A stretch of DNA of 64,000 nucleotides from Sulfoacidibacillus ferrooxidans (GCF_022606465.1 NZ_JALBUF010000005.1:124001-188000); one strand, 5' to 3'. Counted from the stretch's first letter, positions 49,330 through 58,469 are shown. Notes: generated by a model not told the origin, from the letters alone. Numbers and translations: made by a program.

Positions 49330-49671
49330 TTATGGTTTTTTTCGACCTGCACCAGAGATATACAGTTGTGTGAAGTGTATACGTTCTTTACGTAGATGTT
49401 TAATTAGCTGTCTTAAAACAGCTTCATGTCCCGTTTTTAACAATGTTTCTACGATCGTATGTGCCGTAAACGAATCTTCTAGACTGTCTCTGATATGACT
49501 ATCTTCTTCTAAGTGATCAAGCCACTTATCATCATAGTGGTTTTTTCTTTTTTCCGCATAAGCGCTATGATATAAATCTTTCACTGTAAAAGGTGCATGA
49601 ATTGCATCTAAGTAAAAGTCCAATTGATAAAAGGCACGTGCTACAGAGTAATGCTCATGATTGGAGTTCAT
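49330..49671 (-). CDS. Unknown small protein, only minus-strand gene
   Basis: 113 aa, rich in His, Lys, Asp and Glu, no membrane helix or signal. No family recognised. Predicted mostly helical (for example DSFTAHTIVETLLKTGHEAV). The start is ATG at 49671, with GAGGTG about 5 bases upstream on the minus strand; the frame opens at GTG 49680. It does not overlap any plus-strand gene and fills the gap between two unknown membrane or lipoprotein genes, which supports it as real. Confidence 0.62.
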   Translation of the reverse strand: MNSNHEHYSVARAFYQLDFYLDAIHAPFTVKDLYHSAYAEKRKNHYDDKWLDHLEEDSHIRDSLEDSFTAHTIVETLLKTGHEAVLRQLIKHLRKERIHFTQLYISGAGRKKP

Positions 49672-49740
49672 CGTCCACACCTCACTGTCTATTATGAGGT
49701 TTTACAGCGAGTCTCGCAAGTAAATAAATCAATTATGGTT

Positions 49741-49768
49741 TTGCAGGCAATGTGTATCATGGTACAAT
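49741..49768 (+). promoter_or_regulatory. Candidate sigma-A promoter of the lipoprotein gene
   Basis: TTGCAG (49741-49746), 16 bp, TACAAT (49763-49768), about 70 bp before the start. Confidence 0.5.
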
Positions 49769-49840
49769 AATGAACACAATACACAACTTTTTAAGGTCAT
49801 CATCTAGAAAACTCGCTATACTTTGGGGGATTTAGTCATT

Positions 49841-51154
49841 TTGCGAAATGTTCGACGCGTGATATCGGCAGCGGCCGTATGTATGCTATCGATTGGGGTA
49901 ACTGGGTGCGGTTTTGTGAATGTACGTACGCTAACTGCCAATACAAAACGGACAGATGTTGTGGTTGTAGGCACATCAAGTGTTCTATCAGAACCGGGAC
50001 TTGCACAAGTGCTAGGACAATCGCAAAACGGTATTACAACAGTTAGCTTGACGGAGCCTGCGCATCAGGCGCTTCTTCGTCAAGATGTACAAGCAACGCA
50101 TGCAAAAGTTGTGGTATTCCTCAACCCATCTGCAAGTGACCAATCATTGGCTTTAAGTATGCCAGATACTCATTTTGTGTGGATTGGTTACACGGGAGTC
50201 TCTGCACCTCCAACTAACGTTACATGGGTCATACCGAATGTCGGATTTTTGTCTTCCATAGCTGGTTATATGGCAGGTGGAATTCATGGTTATGGTAAAC
50301 CAGTTGGGATCATTCTTGGCAATTTACCTTCAACGATCATAAACACCGATGTGATATCTGCCATTTCTTCTGGTATGCATTGTGCGTATTCGACTGCATT
50401 GCCTGTTTATTTTAGTGGTAGTATTCCACAGCAGTTGTTGATGGTAACTGGAACTCCTGTACGAGCTATTGTTGTTGCCGGTTCTCTTTCACAAAAGGTG
50501 AAACAAGCGGTACAAACATCTATGGTACCTGTGATTGACATCAATCTAGGAGCGAGTTCACCTAGTTATGGACAACAAGAAGGTAAGGTTGCAGCGAGTA
50601 CTTTTCTGGCATCTGGACTTTCCCTTGTATTAAAAGATTTATCTTCTGATGTCACGTTGCCAGCTATCATTGAGACGGCAGGTGGGCAGTTTACCGATTT
50701 ATCAGGATACATAGGTTGGCAAGGCGCCAAGGGTGTAGGTGTTTATCAGAATCTCTTAACTGAAGGTACGATTGGATCTAGTCAATTTTCATCTGCGGCT
50801 CCAACTGTACAACAGGCATTGTCTATGCACCTGCCAGTTCCAAATGCATTGATCCCAGTCCCATCTAATGCCCATACTCCTCCGGCGGTGCCTACTGCAC
50901 CATCTGCAAGTGGCCAGGGGGCGACAAGCATTCAAACAGTTCCATCGACTAAGAAGCAAGGGACTGTCGCCAAAACATCATCGTCAACTACAACAACTAA
51001 TACACCGTCATCGACAAGCACTACTTCAACAACGACATCAACATCAGGGTCACAGCCTACAACATCAAAACAGCCAACTTCTGTGGGCTCTTCTGTTTCA
51101 CAAAAAACAAACACCACTGGTACTACTAAAACTTCGGGAAGTCCGAAAGGATAG
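49841..51154 (+). CDS. BMP/PnrA-like substrate-binding lipoprotein
   Basis: Lipoprotein signal with lipobox GVTGC (lipidated cysteine near residue 23). The body (about 40-330) has a periplasmic-binding-protein look reminiscent of the basic membrane protein (Bmp/PnrA/Med) family: FVWIGY, then PNVGFLSSIAGYMAGGI, IVVAGSLSQKVKQAV and GQQEGKVAASTFL. The last ~90 residues are a Ser/Thr/Pro-rich tail. TTG 49841 is chosen to give a proper signal peptide after GGGGGA. No ABC transporter genes adjoin, so a sensor or Med-like role is possible. Family link is by pattern only. Confidence 0.65.
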   Translation: MRNVRRVISAAAVCMLSIGVTGCGFVNVRTLTANTKRTDVVVVGTSSVLSEPGLAQVLGQSQNGITTVSLTEPAHQALLRQDVQATHAKVVVFLNPSASDQSLALSMPDTHFVWIGYTGVSAPPTNVTWVIPNVGFLSSIAGYMAGGIHGYGKPVGIILGNLPSTIINTDVISAISSGMHCAYSTALPVYFSGSIPQQLLMVTGTPVRAIVVAGSLSQKVKQAVQTSMVPVIDINLGASSPSYGQQEGKVAASTFLASGLSLVLKDLSSDVTLPAIIETAGGQFTDLSGYIGWQGAKGVGVYQNLLTEGTIGSSQFSSAAPTVQQALSMHLPVPNALIPVPSNAHTPPAVPTAPSASGQGATSIQTVPSTKKQGTVAKTSSSTTTTNTPSSTSTTSTTTSTSGSQPTTSKQPTSVGSSVSQKTNTTGTTKTSGSPKG

Positions 51155-51940
51155 GTGAATGTATTGGCTGAATCAGGAGAATGGTATTTTGAATATCACA
51201 TTCAGAAAGATCGCTTTGGATTGCTAGGTGATGTTGCCTCTGTACTGGGTATGCTCTCGATCAATATTGTGACGGTAAGTGGTGTTCACGATAGAAGACG
51301 AGGATTTTTACTTCAAGTCAATGATCCGGCGCGTATTGACACGCTTCAAGCCATGCTCTCGCAAGTGGATAATATTATCGTTACCGCACTGCGTCCCCCA
51401 CATTTAATGGATCGCCTTGCATTAAAGCATGGGAAATTGATTGAACGCGAAGTAGATGATGCTCCATATAAGACATACAAATTTACGCGTGATGATTTAG
51501 GTCTATTAGTTGACTTCGTCGGTGAGCATTTAAAGCTATCGGGGAATCAGGTGATGGGTATTCGAGGCATGCCGCGTGTGGGGAAGACGGAGTCTATGGT
51601 GGCCGCTAGTGTTTATGCAGGTAAACGCTGGACATTTGTATCATCTACTCTTTTGAAGCAAACTTTACGAACAGATCTTACAGATGATGAGCTAAGTACA
51701 GATGATCACGTGTATATCATTGATGGTATTGTGTCGACAATGAGAGGAAACGAGGATCATATGCGGTTGGTGCGCCGGGTATTGCGATTAAATGCTCCTA
51801 AAATTATTGAACACCCGGATTTATTTGTACAGCGCACTGAGTTTTCATGGAATTTGTTTGATCGTGTCGTTGAATTGCGCAACTCGATGGATGAAGAGAT
51901 TACTTACCAAGCGCTAGAAGATCCATTGATGGAGGGATAA
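51155..51940 (+). CDS. DUF3388 (YmfK-like) protein with ACT-like and P-loop parts
   Basis: 261 aa. N-terminal ACT-like fold (about 10-80: DRFGLLGDVASVLGMLSINI), then a Walker A GMPRVGKT (138-145) and a Walker B-like DDHVYIIDGIV (near residue 190). It matches the YmfK/DUF3388 family found next to ymfM in Bacillus. Function unknown; the combination suggests a ligand-sensing NTPase, which is inference. GTG start behind AAAGGA, directly after the lipoprotein stop. Confidence 0.8.
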   Translation: MNVLAESGEWYFEYHIQKDRFGLLGDVASVLGMLSINIVTVSGVHDRRRGFLLQVNDPARIDTLQAMLSQVDNIIVTALRPPHLMDRLALKHGKLIEREVDDAPYKTYKFTRDDLGLLVDFVGEHLKLSGNQVMGIRGMPRVGKTESMVAASVYAGKRWTFVSSTLLKQTLRTDLTDDELSTDDHVYIIDGIVSTMRGNEDHMRLVRRVLRLNAPKIIEHPDLFVQRTEFSWNLFDRVVELRNSMDEEITYQALEDPLMEG

Positions 51941-51972
51941 TGCAGTTGGAATGAGTTTAAGGAGGAATTCCG

Positions 51973-52920
51973 TTGCAAGAGAACGGATTGGGAAGCACGC
52001 GTGATGAGGTAGGAAAAGAACGTGCTGCGTTGCGTGAACTAGGTAATTATTTGCGTCAAACACGTGAGTCACGCAATATGACACTATCAGAGGTAGTGGA
52101 AACGACAAAGATCCGCAGTCGCTATCTGCAGGCGATTGAAGAAGGCGATCTCAGTATTATGCCAGGTATAGTCTATGCGCGCGGGTTTATTCGCAGTTAT
52201 GCAGATTTTTTAGGGTTAGATGGTGCAAAACTCACGGCTCAATATTTGGCCCAAAAGGAAGGTGCCATGCAGGGTAATACAACAGATGAGGCTGTGTATC
52301 GTTCTACACCAAATTTTGTAGCGGGGACCGCACGTAAACAGTCACAAACAGTACATGCCGATAGACGGCAAAGGGCGACTCAAGTAGGTAGAAAAGAAGA
52401 ACGGTTTCCGTGGCAAAACAAAATGGGCATACTTGCACTTGGCGTAGTTGTTTTAACGCTCATTGTGGTCATAACAACTGCTATGAATCAGCCGCGAGTA
52501 ACCAAGTCAGCGGTTTCTGTGACTACATCGACTGCTCATGGGACGGCGGGTACTACAAAAGCTAAAGGAATTAGTAAACAACATGTGAAAAAGAGTATAC
52601 CAACAGCACCCAAAGTGGTCCTAACAGAGGTTAGTAACACATCACTTTCTACTTCATTTCAAGTGGCAAGCACCGCACCATTACAACTATCTGTTACCGG
52701 GGTATCAGGTAAGTGCTGGATTCAGGTTGTTGGCGACGGACAAATGCTGGTGACAAGTGCAATTGTGGCACCTGGTCAGACTCAATCATGGACTGCAGTT
52801 CATTCTATTTCGATTGACGCAGGGGCTAGCAGAAATATTTCCATGACGATCAATGGATTACCTGTACCGCTTGTTCGATCAGCACTTGGAGGATATACGT
52901 ATTCCTTTGTGAAAAAATAG
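51973..52920 (+). CDS. rodZ: RodZ-family cell-shape protein (YmfM-like)
   Basis: Links the MreB cytoskeleton to the wall machinery. Cytoplasmic helix-turn-helix (about 15-85: GNYLRQTRESRNMTLSEVVE; YARGFIRSYADFLGL), basic region, one transmembrane helix (about 155-175) and an external DUF4115 domain (about 220-315). TTG start behind AAGGAGG. 315 aa. Order YmfK-YmfM-(YajQ)-pgsA-cinA-recA follows Bacillus. Confidence 0.9.
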   Translation: MQENGLGSTRDEVGKERAALRELGNYLRQTRESRNMTLSEVVETTKIRSRYLQAIEEGDLSIMPGIVYARGFIRSYADFLGLDGAKLTAQYLAQKEGAMQGNTTDEAVYRSTPNFVAGTARKQSQTVHADRRQRATQVGRKEERFPWQNKMGILALGVVVLTLIVVITTAMNQPRVTKSAVSVTTSTAHGTAGTTKAKGISKQHVKKSIPTAPKVVLTEVSNTSLSTSFQVASTAPLQLSVTGVSGKCWIQVVGDGQMLVTSAIVAPGQTQSWTAVHSISIDAGASRNISMTINGLPVPLVRSALGGYTYSFVKK

Positions 52921-52933
52921 GGGGAGTGTTCTG

Positions 52934-53425
52934 ATGGCGAAGGAAGCTTCGTTTGATATTGTGTCAAATGCTGATGTGCAAGAGGTGATTAATGCGGTTC
53001 ATCAGGCGCAAAAGGAATTGCAGACGCGTTTTGATTTTAAGGGCAGTAAGAGTGAGATCAACATGAGCGATGAAGATATTGTCGTTGTGAGTGATGACGA
53101 ATATAAGCTTACGAGTGTGATTGATATTTTACAGACTAAGCTTATTAAACGTGGAATTTCTTTGAAAAGTTTAGATTATCAAGTGGTTGAGCCTGCTGCC
53201 AAGGGGACAGTGCGACAGACCATTCGCATTAAACAAGGTCTTGAGCAAGATGTAGCAAAAAAGATTGTGAAAATCATTAAAGATTCTAAACTAAAGGTGC
53301 AGGCAACGTTACAAGGGGATCAAGTACGGGTAACGGGAAAAAGTCGTGATGATCTTCAAATGGTGATACAAACGTTAAAAGGCGAAGATTTAGCGGCAGA
53401 TTTGCAGTATGTCAATTACCGATGA
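52934..53425 (+). CDS. YajQ-family nucleotide-binding protein
   Basis: UPF0234 family; some members bind cyclic di-GMP, others have reported RNA or nucleotide binding. 163 aa with the N-terminal FDIVSNADVQEVINAV, RFDFKGSK and C-terminal QVRVTGKSRDDLQMVIQTLK. A GGGGAG site precedes the ATG. The role in this organism is not known. Confidence 0.92.
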   Translation: MAKEASFDIVSNADVQEVINAVHQAQKELQTRFDFKGSKSEINMSDEDIVVVSDDEYKLTSVIDILQTKLIKRGISLKSLDYQVVEPAAKGTVRQTIRIKQGLEQDVAKKIVKIIKDSKLKVQATLQGDQVRVTGKSRDDLQMVIQTLKGEDLAADLQYVNYR

Positions 53426-53447
53426 GGCTTGTTTCAAATAATAAGTT

Positions 53448-53476
53448 TTGACACTTGATCTGTAACACTCTATAAT
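53448..53476 (+). promoter_or_regulatory. Consensus sigma-A promoter before rimO
   Basis: TTGACA (53448-53453), 17 bp, TATAAT (53471-53476): both boxes perfect and optimal spacing, the strongest promoter visible in the window. Transcript start expected near 53483. Confidence 0.85.
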
Positions 53477-53504
53477 TTATAAGAGTGAAATGGGTACATG
53501 GAAA

Positions 53505-53532
53505 GTGGCGGCGAATTCCGCTACATTTTTTT
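53505..53532 (+). terminator. Early terminator/attenuator in the rimO leader
   Basis: GTGGCGG (53505-53511), loop CGAATT, CCGCTAC (53518-53524, one G-T pair), A, then T7 (53526-53532). It sits only 22-50 nt after the predicted start and 30 bp before rimO, so most transcripts may end here unless antiterminated. It may instead close a ~50-nt RNA. Confidence 0.7.
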
Positions 53533-53561
53533 GTCTTGCTGTAACGTGGAGGAAGATATCG

Positions 53562-54884
53562 ATGGCAAATCAACGCGTTTCGATTGTAACTTTAGGCTGC
53601 GAAAAAAACGCGGTGGATTCAGAAGTTATGGTCGGTTTGATGGAGCAAAAAGGGTATACCATGACTGATGATCCGGATTTGGCGGATGTTGTCATTGTGA
53701 ATACTTGTGCGTTTATTGATGCAGCAAAGCAAGAGTCAGTGGATACCATTTTACGTCTAGCGGCAGACAAGCATCCAGGTAAAAAGCTACTTGTCGCGGG
53801 ATGTATGGCACAACGTTACGCAGAAGAACTGCTCTTGGAGATTCCTGAGATTGATGGACTTGTGGGTACTGGAGAGTTTCCACGCATTGTTGAACTCATC
53901 GAACAGGCGAAAAATGGAGAGCGTCCTAAGTGGACGGGTAATCCTGTTTATATTTATGATGAATTTACACCGCGTAAAACCTCTGGTGGACCTTCTGCAT
54001 ATATTAAAATTGCAGAAGGGTGCGATCATAAGTGTACATTTTGTGTGATTCCACAGATGAGAGGGACGTTTCGCTCGCGAACGATTGAAAGTATCGTGAC
54101 TGAGGCGAAGCAACTTGTGGCACAGGGTGTACGCGAAGTGAATTTGATTGCTCAAGACTCAACACAATACGGATTAGATTTGTATGGGAAGCGACAATTA
54201 CCAGATTTACTGCGCGCTTTAAATGATATTGATGGTTTGCAGTGGATTCGTTTGCATTATGCATACCCAGGATATTTTACTGATGATCTGATTGAAGCTT
54301 TTCGCATACTGCCAAAAGTTGTTAAATATATTGATATGCCTTTGCAACATTCAGAGGATCATATCTTGCGAGCCATGCAGCGTCCTGGACGGCAACGGCA
54401 CATTCGCGAGTTAGTAGCGAAGATGAGAGATCGAATTCCTGGTGTGGTATTGCGCTCCTCGTTCATTGTAGGTTTCCCTGGAGAAACTGAGGAGGATTTT
54501 CAACGATTACAACTATTTGTTGAAGAGATTGGATTTGACCATATAGGGGTATTTACTTACTCTGCAGAAGAGTCTTCTCCAGCAGCCACCTTTTCAACTC
54601 AAGTTGATGATTCAGTAAAGGAACGACGCGCAAGTGAATTGATGGAAACTGCACGACGAGTCGCTTCGGCTCGGATGAGTCGTCATGTAGGTGATGTGGT
54701 GCCGGTGTTGATTGAGGGTTATGACCAAGATGATCATTCGATCTACGTAGGTAGAACACCGTTTGATGCTAAAGAAATTGACGGTGTTGTGTACGTGACG
54801 GGTCGGGATTTGCAGATTGGTACGATTGTTCCGGTTCGCATTTCGCATGCATTTGAATTTGATCTTGTGGGGGAGGCCGTCTAG
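53562..54884 (+). CDS. rimO: Ribosomal protein S12 methylthiotransferase RimO
   Basis: Radical-SAM enzyme that adds a methylthio group to Asp of S12. N-terminal cluster cysteines C13, C49 and C81; radical-SAM C154-x3-C158-x2-C161; C-terminal TRAM domain (about 370-440). ATG 53562 after TGGAGGA gives 440 aa; the in-frame ATG at 53490 would place the attenuator hairpin inside the gene. Its stop abuts the pgsA GTG. RimO rather than MiaB by the LGCEKNAVDSE start and the Bacilli synteny. Confidence 0.93.
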   Translation: MANQRVSIVTLGCEKNAVDSEVMVGLMEQKGYTMTDDPDLADVVIVNTCAFIDAAKQESVDTILRLAADKHPGKKLLVAGCMAQRYAEELLLEIPEIDGLVGTGEFPRIVELIEQAKNGERPKWTGNPVYIYDEFTPRKTSGGPSAYIKIAEGCDHKCTFCVIPQMRGTFRSRTIESIVTEAKQLVAQGVREVNLIAQDSTQYGLDLYGKRQLPDLLRALNDIDGLQWIRLHYAYPGYFTDDLIEAFRILPKVVKYIDMPLQHSEDHILRAMQRPGRQRHIRELVAKMRDRIPGVVLRSSFIVGFPGETEEDFQRLQLFVEEIGFDHIGVFTYSAEESSPAATFSTQVDDSVKERRASELMETARRVASARMSRHVGDVVPVLIEGYDQDDHSIYVGRTPFDAKEIDGVVYVTGRDLQIGTIVPVRISHAFEFDLVGEAV

Positions 54885-55463
54885 GTGAATCTGGCTAACC
54901 GCATTACTATAGCCAGAATGATCATGGTTCCAATTGTCATGCTGTTTTTGCTGGTACGCATTCCACTATTTCAAGTGTACACAGGTGGACGTATCATCTC
55001 GGGTGGGGAACTCATTGCTGCATTCGTGTTTATAATTGCCGCCAGTACAGACAGCTTAGACGGATATATCGCTCGCAAAAGGAAGTTAATTACTAATTTC
55101 GGTAAATTCATGGATCCGTTGGCAGATAAATTGCTTGTGTCTACATCATTGATCTGTTTGGTGGCATTGCAAAAGGTTCCAGCGTGGATCGCGATTATTA
55201 TTATTGCGCGAGAGTTTGCTGTGACTGGATTGCGTGCTGTCGCTTCCTCTGAAGGTGAAGTGATTGCAGCGAGCGGACTTGGGAAGTGGAAGACAGCATT
55301 ACAGATGATTGCTCTGGTTGAAATTATGATCGGTGATTTCCCCTTTTCCTATATAGGGATCCCGTTTGATGTGATTACTCTGTACGCGGCAGCGATCATG
55401 ACAGTTATTAGTGGTATCGATTATTTCATGAAAAATAGGCATGTACTTGGCGCGCAGTCATAA
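54885..55463 (+). CDS. pgsA: CDP-diacylglycerol-glycerol-3-phosphate phosphatidyltransferase
   Basis: Makes phosphatidylglycerol phosphate from the CdsA product. CDP-alcohol phosphotransferase motif DGYIARKRKLITNFGKFMD followed by PLADK. About five membrane helices; 192 aa. GTG start immediately after rimO. Confidence 0.95.
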   Translation: MNLANRITIARMIMVPIVMLFLLVRIPLFQVYTGGRIISGGELIAAFVFIIAASTDSLDGYIARKRKLITNFGKFMDPLADKLLVSTSLICLVALQKVPAWIAIIIIAREFAVTGLRAVASSEGEVIAASGLGKWKTALQMIALVEIMIGDFPFSYIGIPFDVITLYAAAIMTVISGIDYFMKNRHVLGAQS

Positions 55464-55502
55464 CGTCAGGCCACTCGTTAGTGATAAGGGAGTTGGCAAA
55501 AG

Positions 55503-56744
55503 ATGCTTTCTGCAGAATTGATTGCAGTCGGAACGGAAATACTGCTCGGTCAAATTGATAATTCTCACGCGCGCTATTTATCTGAAGAATTGGCTAAACT
55601 GGGTGTATCAGTTTATTATCACTCTGCAGTGGGTGATAATGTGGATCGCTTGACTGCGCTGATCAAGCGAGCGATGGCGCGATCGCAGATAGTGATTTTG
55701 ACTGGTGGACTAGGTCCAACGGGTGATGATGTCACACGTGATGCGGTAGCTGAGGCGTGTAATCTTCCGCTGACTTTTTCTGCACAAGCGTATGAGGAAC
55801 ATGTACTGCCCTATTTTTTGCGTATGAATAAAGAACCATCTGAAACCAACCGGAGACAGGCCTTGCAAATTGGTGATGCCGAATTCCTCGTCAATCCGCG
55901 TGGAACAGCACCAGGACAGTATGTGCGCCATGAAGGTCACCATTTCTTTTTGTTGCCTGGCCCCCCGCTTGAGATGCGGCCAATGTTTGAAGAGTCGGTT
56001 CGTCCTAAAATAGCAGTTCTATCGGGTTCTTCTGTGATCCATAGTCGGGTTTTGCGCCTGTATGGAATTGGAGAATCAGATGTTGAATCGATGCTGCAAG
56101 ACATGATGAGGGGACAAACAAACCCCACACTTGCACCTTTGGCATCTGAAGGTGAAATGGTTTTGCGCTTGACTGCAAAGGCGGCTGTGCGTGAAGAAGC
56201 TATAGCATTGATTGCGCCAGTTGAAAAAGAATTGATGAAGCGTTTGGGGCAGTATGTGTATGGCTTTGATGATACATCTCTTGCTCAAGTAGTGTTTCAT
56301 GAACTGCAAGAACGCGGAAAAACCATTTCATTTGCTGAGAGTTGTACGGGTGGTATGCTTAGTTCTATGATTGTAGATTTACCCGGTAGTTCTGAGGTGT
56401 TTTTGGGATCTGTCGTATCCTATTCTGACGCAGTCAAGAGAGCGATCCTTGGAGTTTCAGAGAATTCACTCGAACAACACGGTGCTGTAAGTGAAGAGGT
56501 CGCAAGAGCGATGGCGCAAGGTGTGCGAGCAGCGCTTGGTACAGATTACGGAGTCAGTGTGACTGGCATTGCTGGCCCTGGTGGAGCTACAGTAGATAAG
56601 CCTGTTGGCTTAGTGTATACAGCAGTCGCTTCCGCCGATGGGGTAAAGGTTATGCGTAGAGTTTTTTCTGGCAACCGAATGCAAGTAAGAATAAGGGCAG
56701 CAAAATTAGCAATGTATTTGCTTTTACAAGAGTTAATTAGATGA
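55503..56744 (+). CDS. cinA: CinA-family nicotinamide mononucleotide deamidase
   Basis: Two domains: N-terminal MoaB-like/ADP-ribose pyrophosphatase (about 1-165, IAVGTEILLGQIDNSHARY; TGGLGPTGDD) and C-terminal PncC-type NMN deamidase (about 255-413, AESCTGGMLSSMI; SVTGIAGPGG). 413 aa. Lies before recA region as in many Gram-positives, where the competence link was first seen. Confidence 0.94.
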   Translation: MLSAELIAVGTEILLGQIDNSHARYLSEELAKLGVSVYYHSAVGDNVDRLTALIKRAMARSQIVILTGGLGPTGDDVTRDAVAEACNLPLTFSAQAYEEHVLPYFLRMNKEPSETNRRQALQIGDAEFLVNPRGTAPGQYVRHEGHHFFLLPGPPLEMRPMFEESVRPKIAVLSGSSVIHSRVLRLYGIGESDVESMLQDMMRGQTNPTLAPLASEGEMVLRLTAKAAVREEAIALIAPVEKELMKRLGQYVYGFDDTSLAQVVFHELQERGKTISFAESCTGGMLSSMIVDLPGSSEVFLGSVVSYSDAVKRAILGVSENSLEQHGAVSEEVARAMAQGVRAALGTDYGVSVTGIAGPGGATVDKPVGLVYTAVASADGVKVMRRVFSGNRMQVRIRAAKLAMYLLLQELIR

Positions 56745-56757
56745 TGAGGGTGATTGG

Positions 56758-58362
56758 ATGACGTCGTTTTTAGAATTTCAATTAAGCAAAAAATTACAAG
56801 AAGCCATTGATGAAATGGGCTATGAAGAGCCATCTCCGATTCAAACCACATGTATTCCTTTAATTTTAGAAGGAAAAGATGTAATCGGACAAGCTCAAAC
56901 AGGTACGGGTAAAACGGCTGCTTTTGGTATTCCGCTAGTAGAAGCAGTAGGCACTGGTAGATTTGTTCAAGCTATTGTATTGCTGCCTACACGTGAATTA
57001 GCTATACAGGTAGCTGGAGAAATGCGTAAAATTGCTAAATTCAAACGTGTGCGGACATTGCCGATCTATGGTGGGCAATCAATTGGACATCAAATCCGTG
57101 CATTAGAACAAGGCGTCAATATTGTTATAGGAACACCGGGGCGCGTTCTTGATCACCTGCGCCGAGGCACGTTGAAGTTGGATAAAGTAAAGACGGTTGT
57201 ATTAGACGAAGCAGATGAAATGCTCGATATGGGCTTTATCGAAGATATTGAGTCTATTTTGCAGACGATCCCAGAAGATCGACAAACACTTCTCTTTTCT
57301 GCGACAATTCCAGCTGAAGTTAAGCGTCTATCGAATCGCTATATGAAAAGCCCAGAGCATGTACAGATGGCTCGTGGAGAAATGACTGTGCCTCTGATTG
57401 ATCAAGTGTATTATAAAGTGTTGGAGCGCACAAAACTTGATAGCATGTGCAGGATTATTGATAGTGAAGATGTTACACTTGGCATGATCTTTTGCCGTAC
57501 AAAGCGTGGAGTCGATGAATTGACTGAAGCACTTATTTCCAGAGGCTACTTAGCAGATGGATTACATGGTGATTTAAGTCAGGCACAACGTGATCGAGTG
57601 ATGAAACGGTTCCGTACAGGTGATATTGAATTATTGGTCGCAACCGATGTAGCTGCGCGAGGAATTGATGTTGGTAATGTCACGCATGTATTTAACTATG
57701 ACATTCCACAAGATACAGAAGCATATGTTCACCGCATTGGCCGTACAGGTCGTGCAGGACGTCGTGGATTAGCTGTAACTTTAGTTACTCCAAGAGAATT
57801 TAAACTCTTAAAAACAATCCAACGGGAAACTAAAGCAACTATACAAGCTCGTGAAGTCCCATCGCTTGCAGATGTAGCGGAACGTCAAGCGGAGATTTGG
57901 CGCGATCGTTTACAGCAAACGGTGCAAAGTGGTGGACTTGCCTCCTATCGTGCTGTGCTTGGAAAATTGGTTGATGAATTAGATCCGATCGACCTTGCAG
58001 CGGCCGCCTTAAAACTAGCTTCTGCAGGTGAACTGGAAGCCGATGAGACGGAAAAGTACGATTTTGGCGATACGGGTGCAGCTTCTGGCATGGTGAGGTT
58101 CTTTGTTAATATTGGCCGGAGTGCTCGAATGTCTCCTGGCGATATCGTGCGCATGATTGCAGAAGAGTCAGGTATCCCAAGTAATACTGTTGGGAAAATT
58201 GATATTTTTGAGAAGTTTACGTTTGTTGAAGTGGAAGAAGAGTCAGCTCCCTTTGTTTTTGAATCATTGCGTCAGGCACGTGTGAATGGCATGCGGATTA
58301 ATTTAGAGCCAGCTCGTCCACGTTCTGGTGACGGATCGATGCGCAAATTTAACAAAGCGTAA
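56758..58362 (+). CDS. DEAD-box RNA helicase (CshA/DbpA-like)
   Basis: ATP-dependent RNA helicase. Q motif region, Walker A AQTGTGKT (46-53), PTRELAIQ, DEAD (150-153), SAT in FSATIP, and HRIGRTGR (325-332). C-terminal DbpA-like RNA-binding domain (about 440-515: MVRFFVNIGRSARMSPGDIV) which in DbpA/YxiN targets 23S rRNA. 534 aa. Position between cinA and recA is not as in B. subtilis. Confidence 0.93.
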   Translation: MTSFLEFQLSKKLQEAIDEMGYEEPSPIQTTCIPLILEGKDVIGQAQTGTGKTAAFGIPLVEAVGTGRFVQAIVLLPTRELAIQVAGEMRKIAKFKRVRTLPIYGGQSIGHQIRALEQGVNIVIGTPGRVLDHLRRGTLKLDKVKTVVLDEADEMLDMGFIEDIESILQTIPEDRQTLLFSATIPAEVKRLSNRYMKSPEHVQMARGEMTVPLIDQVYYKVLERTKLDSMCRIIDSEDVTLGMIFCRTKRGVDELTEALISRGYLADGLHGDLSQAQRDRVMKRFRTGDIELLVATDVAARGIDVGNVTHVFNYDIPQDTEAYVHRIGRTGRAGRRGLAVTLVTPREFKLLKTIQRETKATIQAREVPSLADVAERQAEIWRDRLQQTVQSGGLASYRAVLGKLVDELDPIDLAAAALKLASAGELEADETEKYDFGDTGAASGMVRFFVNIGRSARMSPGDIVRMIAEESGIPSNTVGKIDIFEKFTFVEVEEESAPFVFESLRQARVNGMRINLEPARPRSGDGSMRKFNKA

Positions 58363-58385
58363 GAGTATACAAAAATAAGCGGAGG

Positions 58386-58424
58386 GGAGTCGTTGCGCGA
58401 ATGGTGGTGCAGCGACTCCTTTTG
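58386..58424 (+). terminator. Intrinsic terminator after the helicase gene
   Basis: GGAGTCGTTGC (58386-58396) pairs with GCAGCGACTCC (58409-58419), 11 pairs with one G-T, then TTTT. It isolates recA from upstream transcription. Confidence 0.85.
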
Positions 58425-58455
58425 CTGTATAACTTTATTTACTTTAGAATATACA

Positions 58456-58469
58456 CGAACAAACGTTTG
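58456..58469 (+). promoter_or_regulatory. LexA (DinR) SOS box of recA
   Basis: CGAACAAACGTTTG fits the Gram-positive LexA consensus CGAACRNRYGTTYG at every position. It overlaps the recA -35 box, so LexA would block polymerase. Confidence 0.9.
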
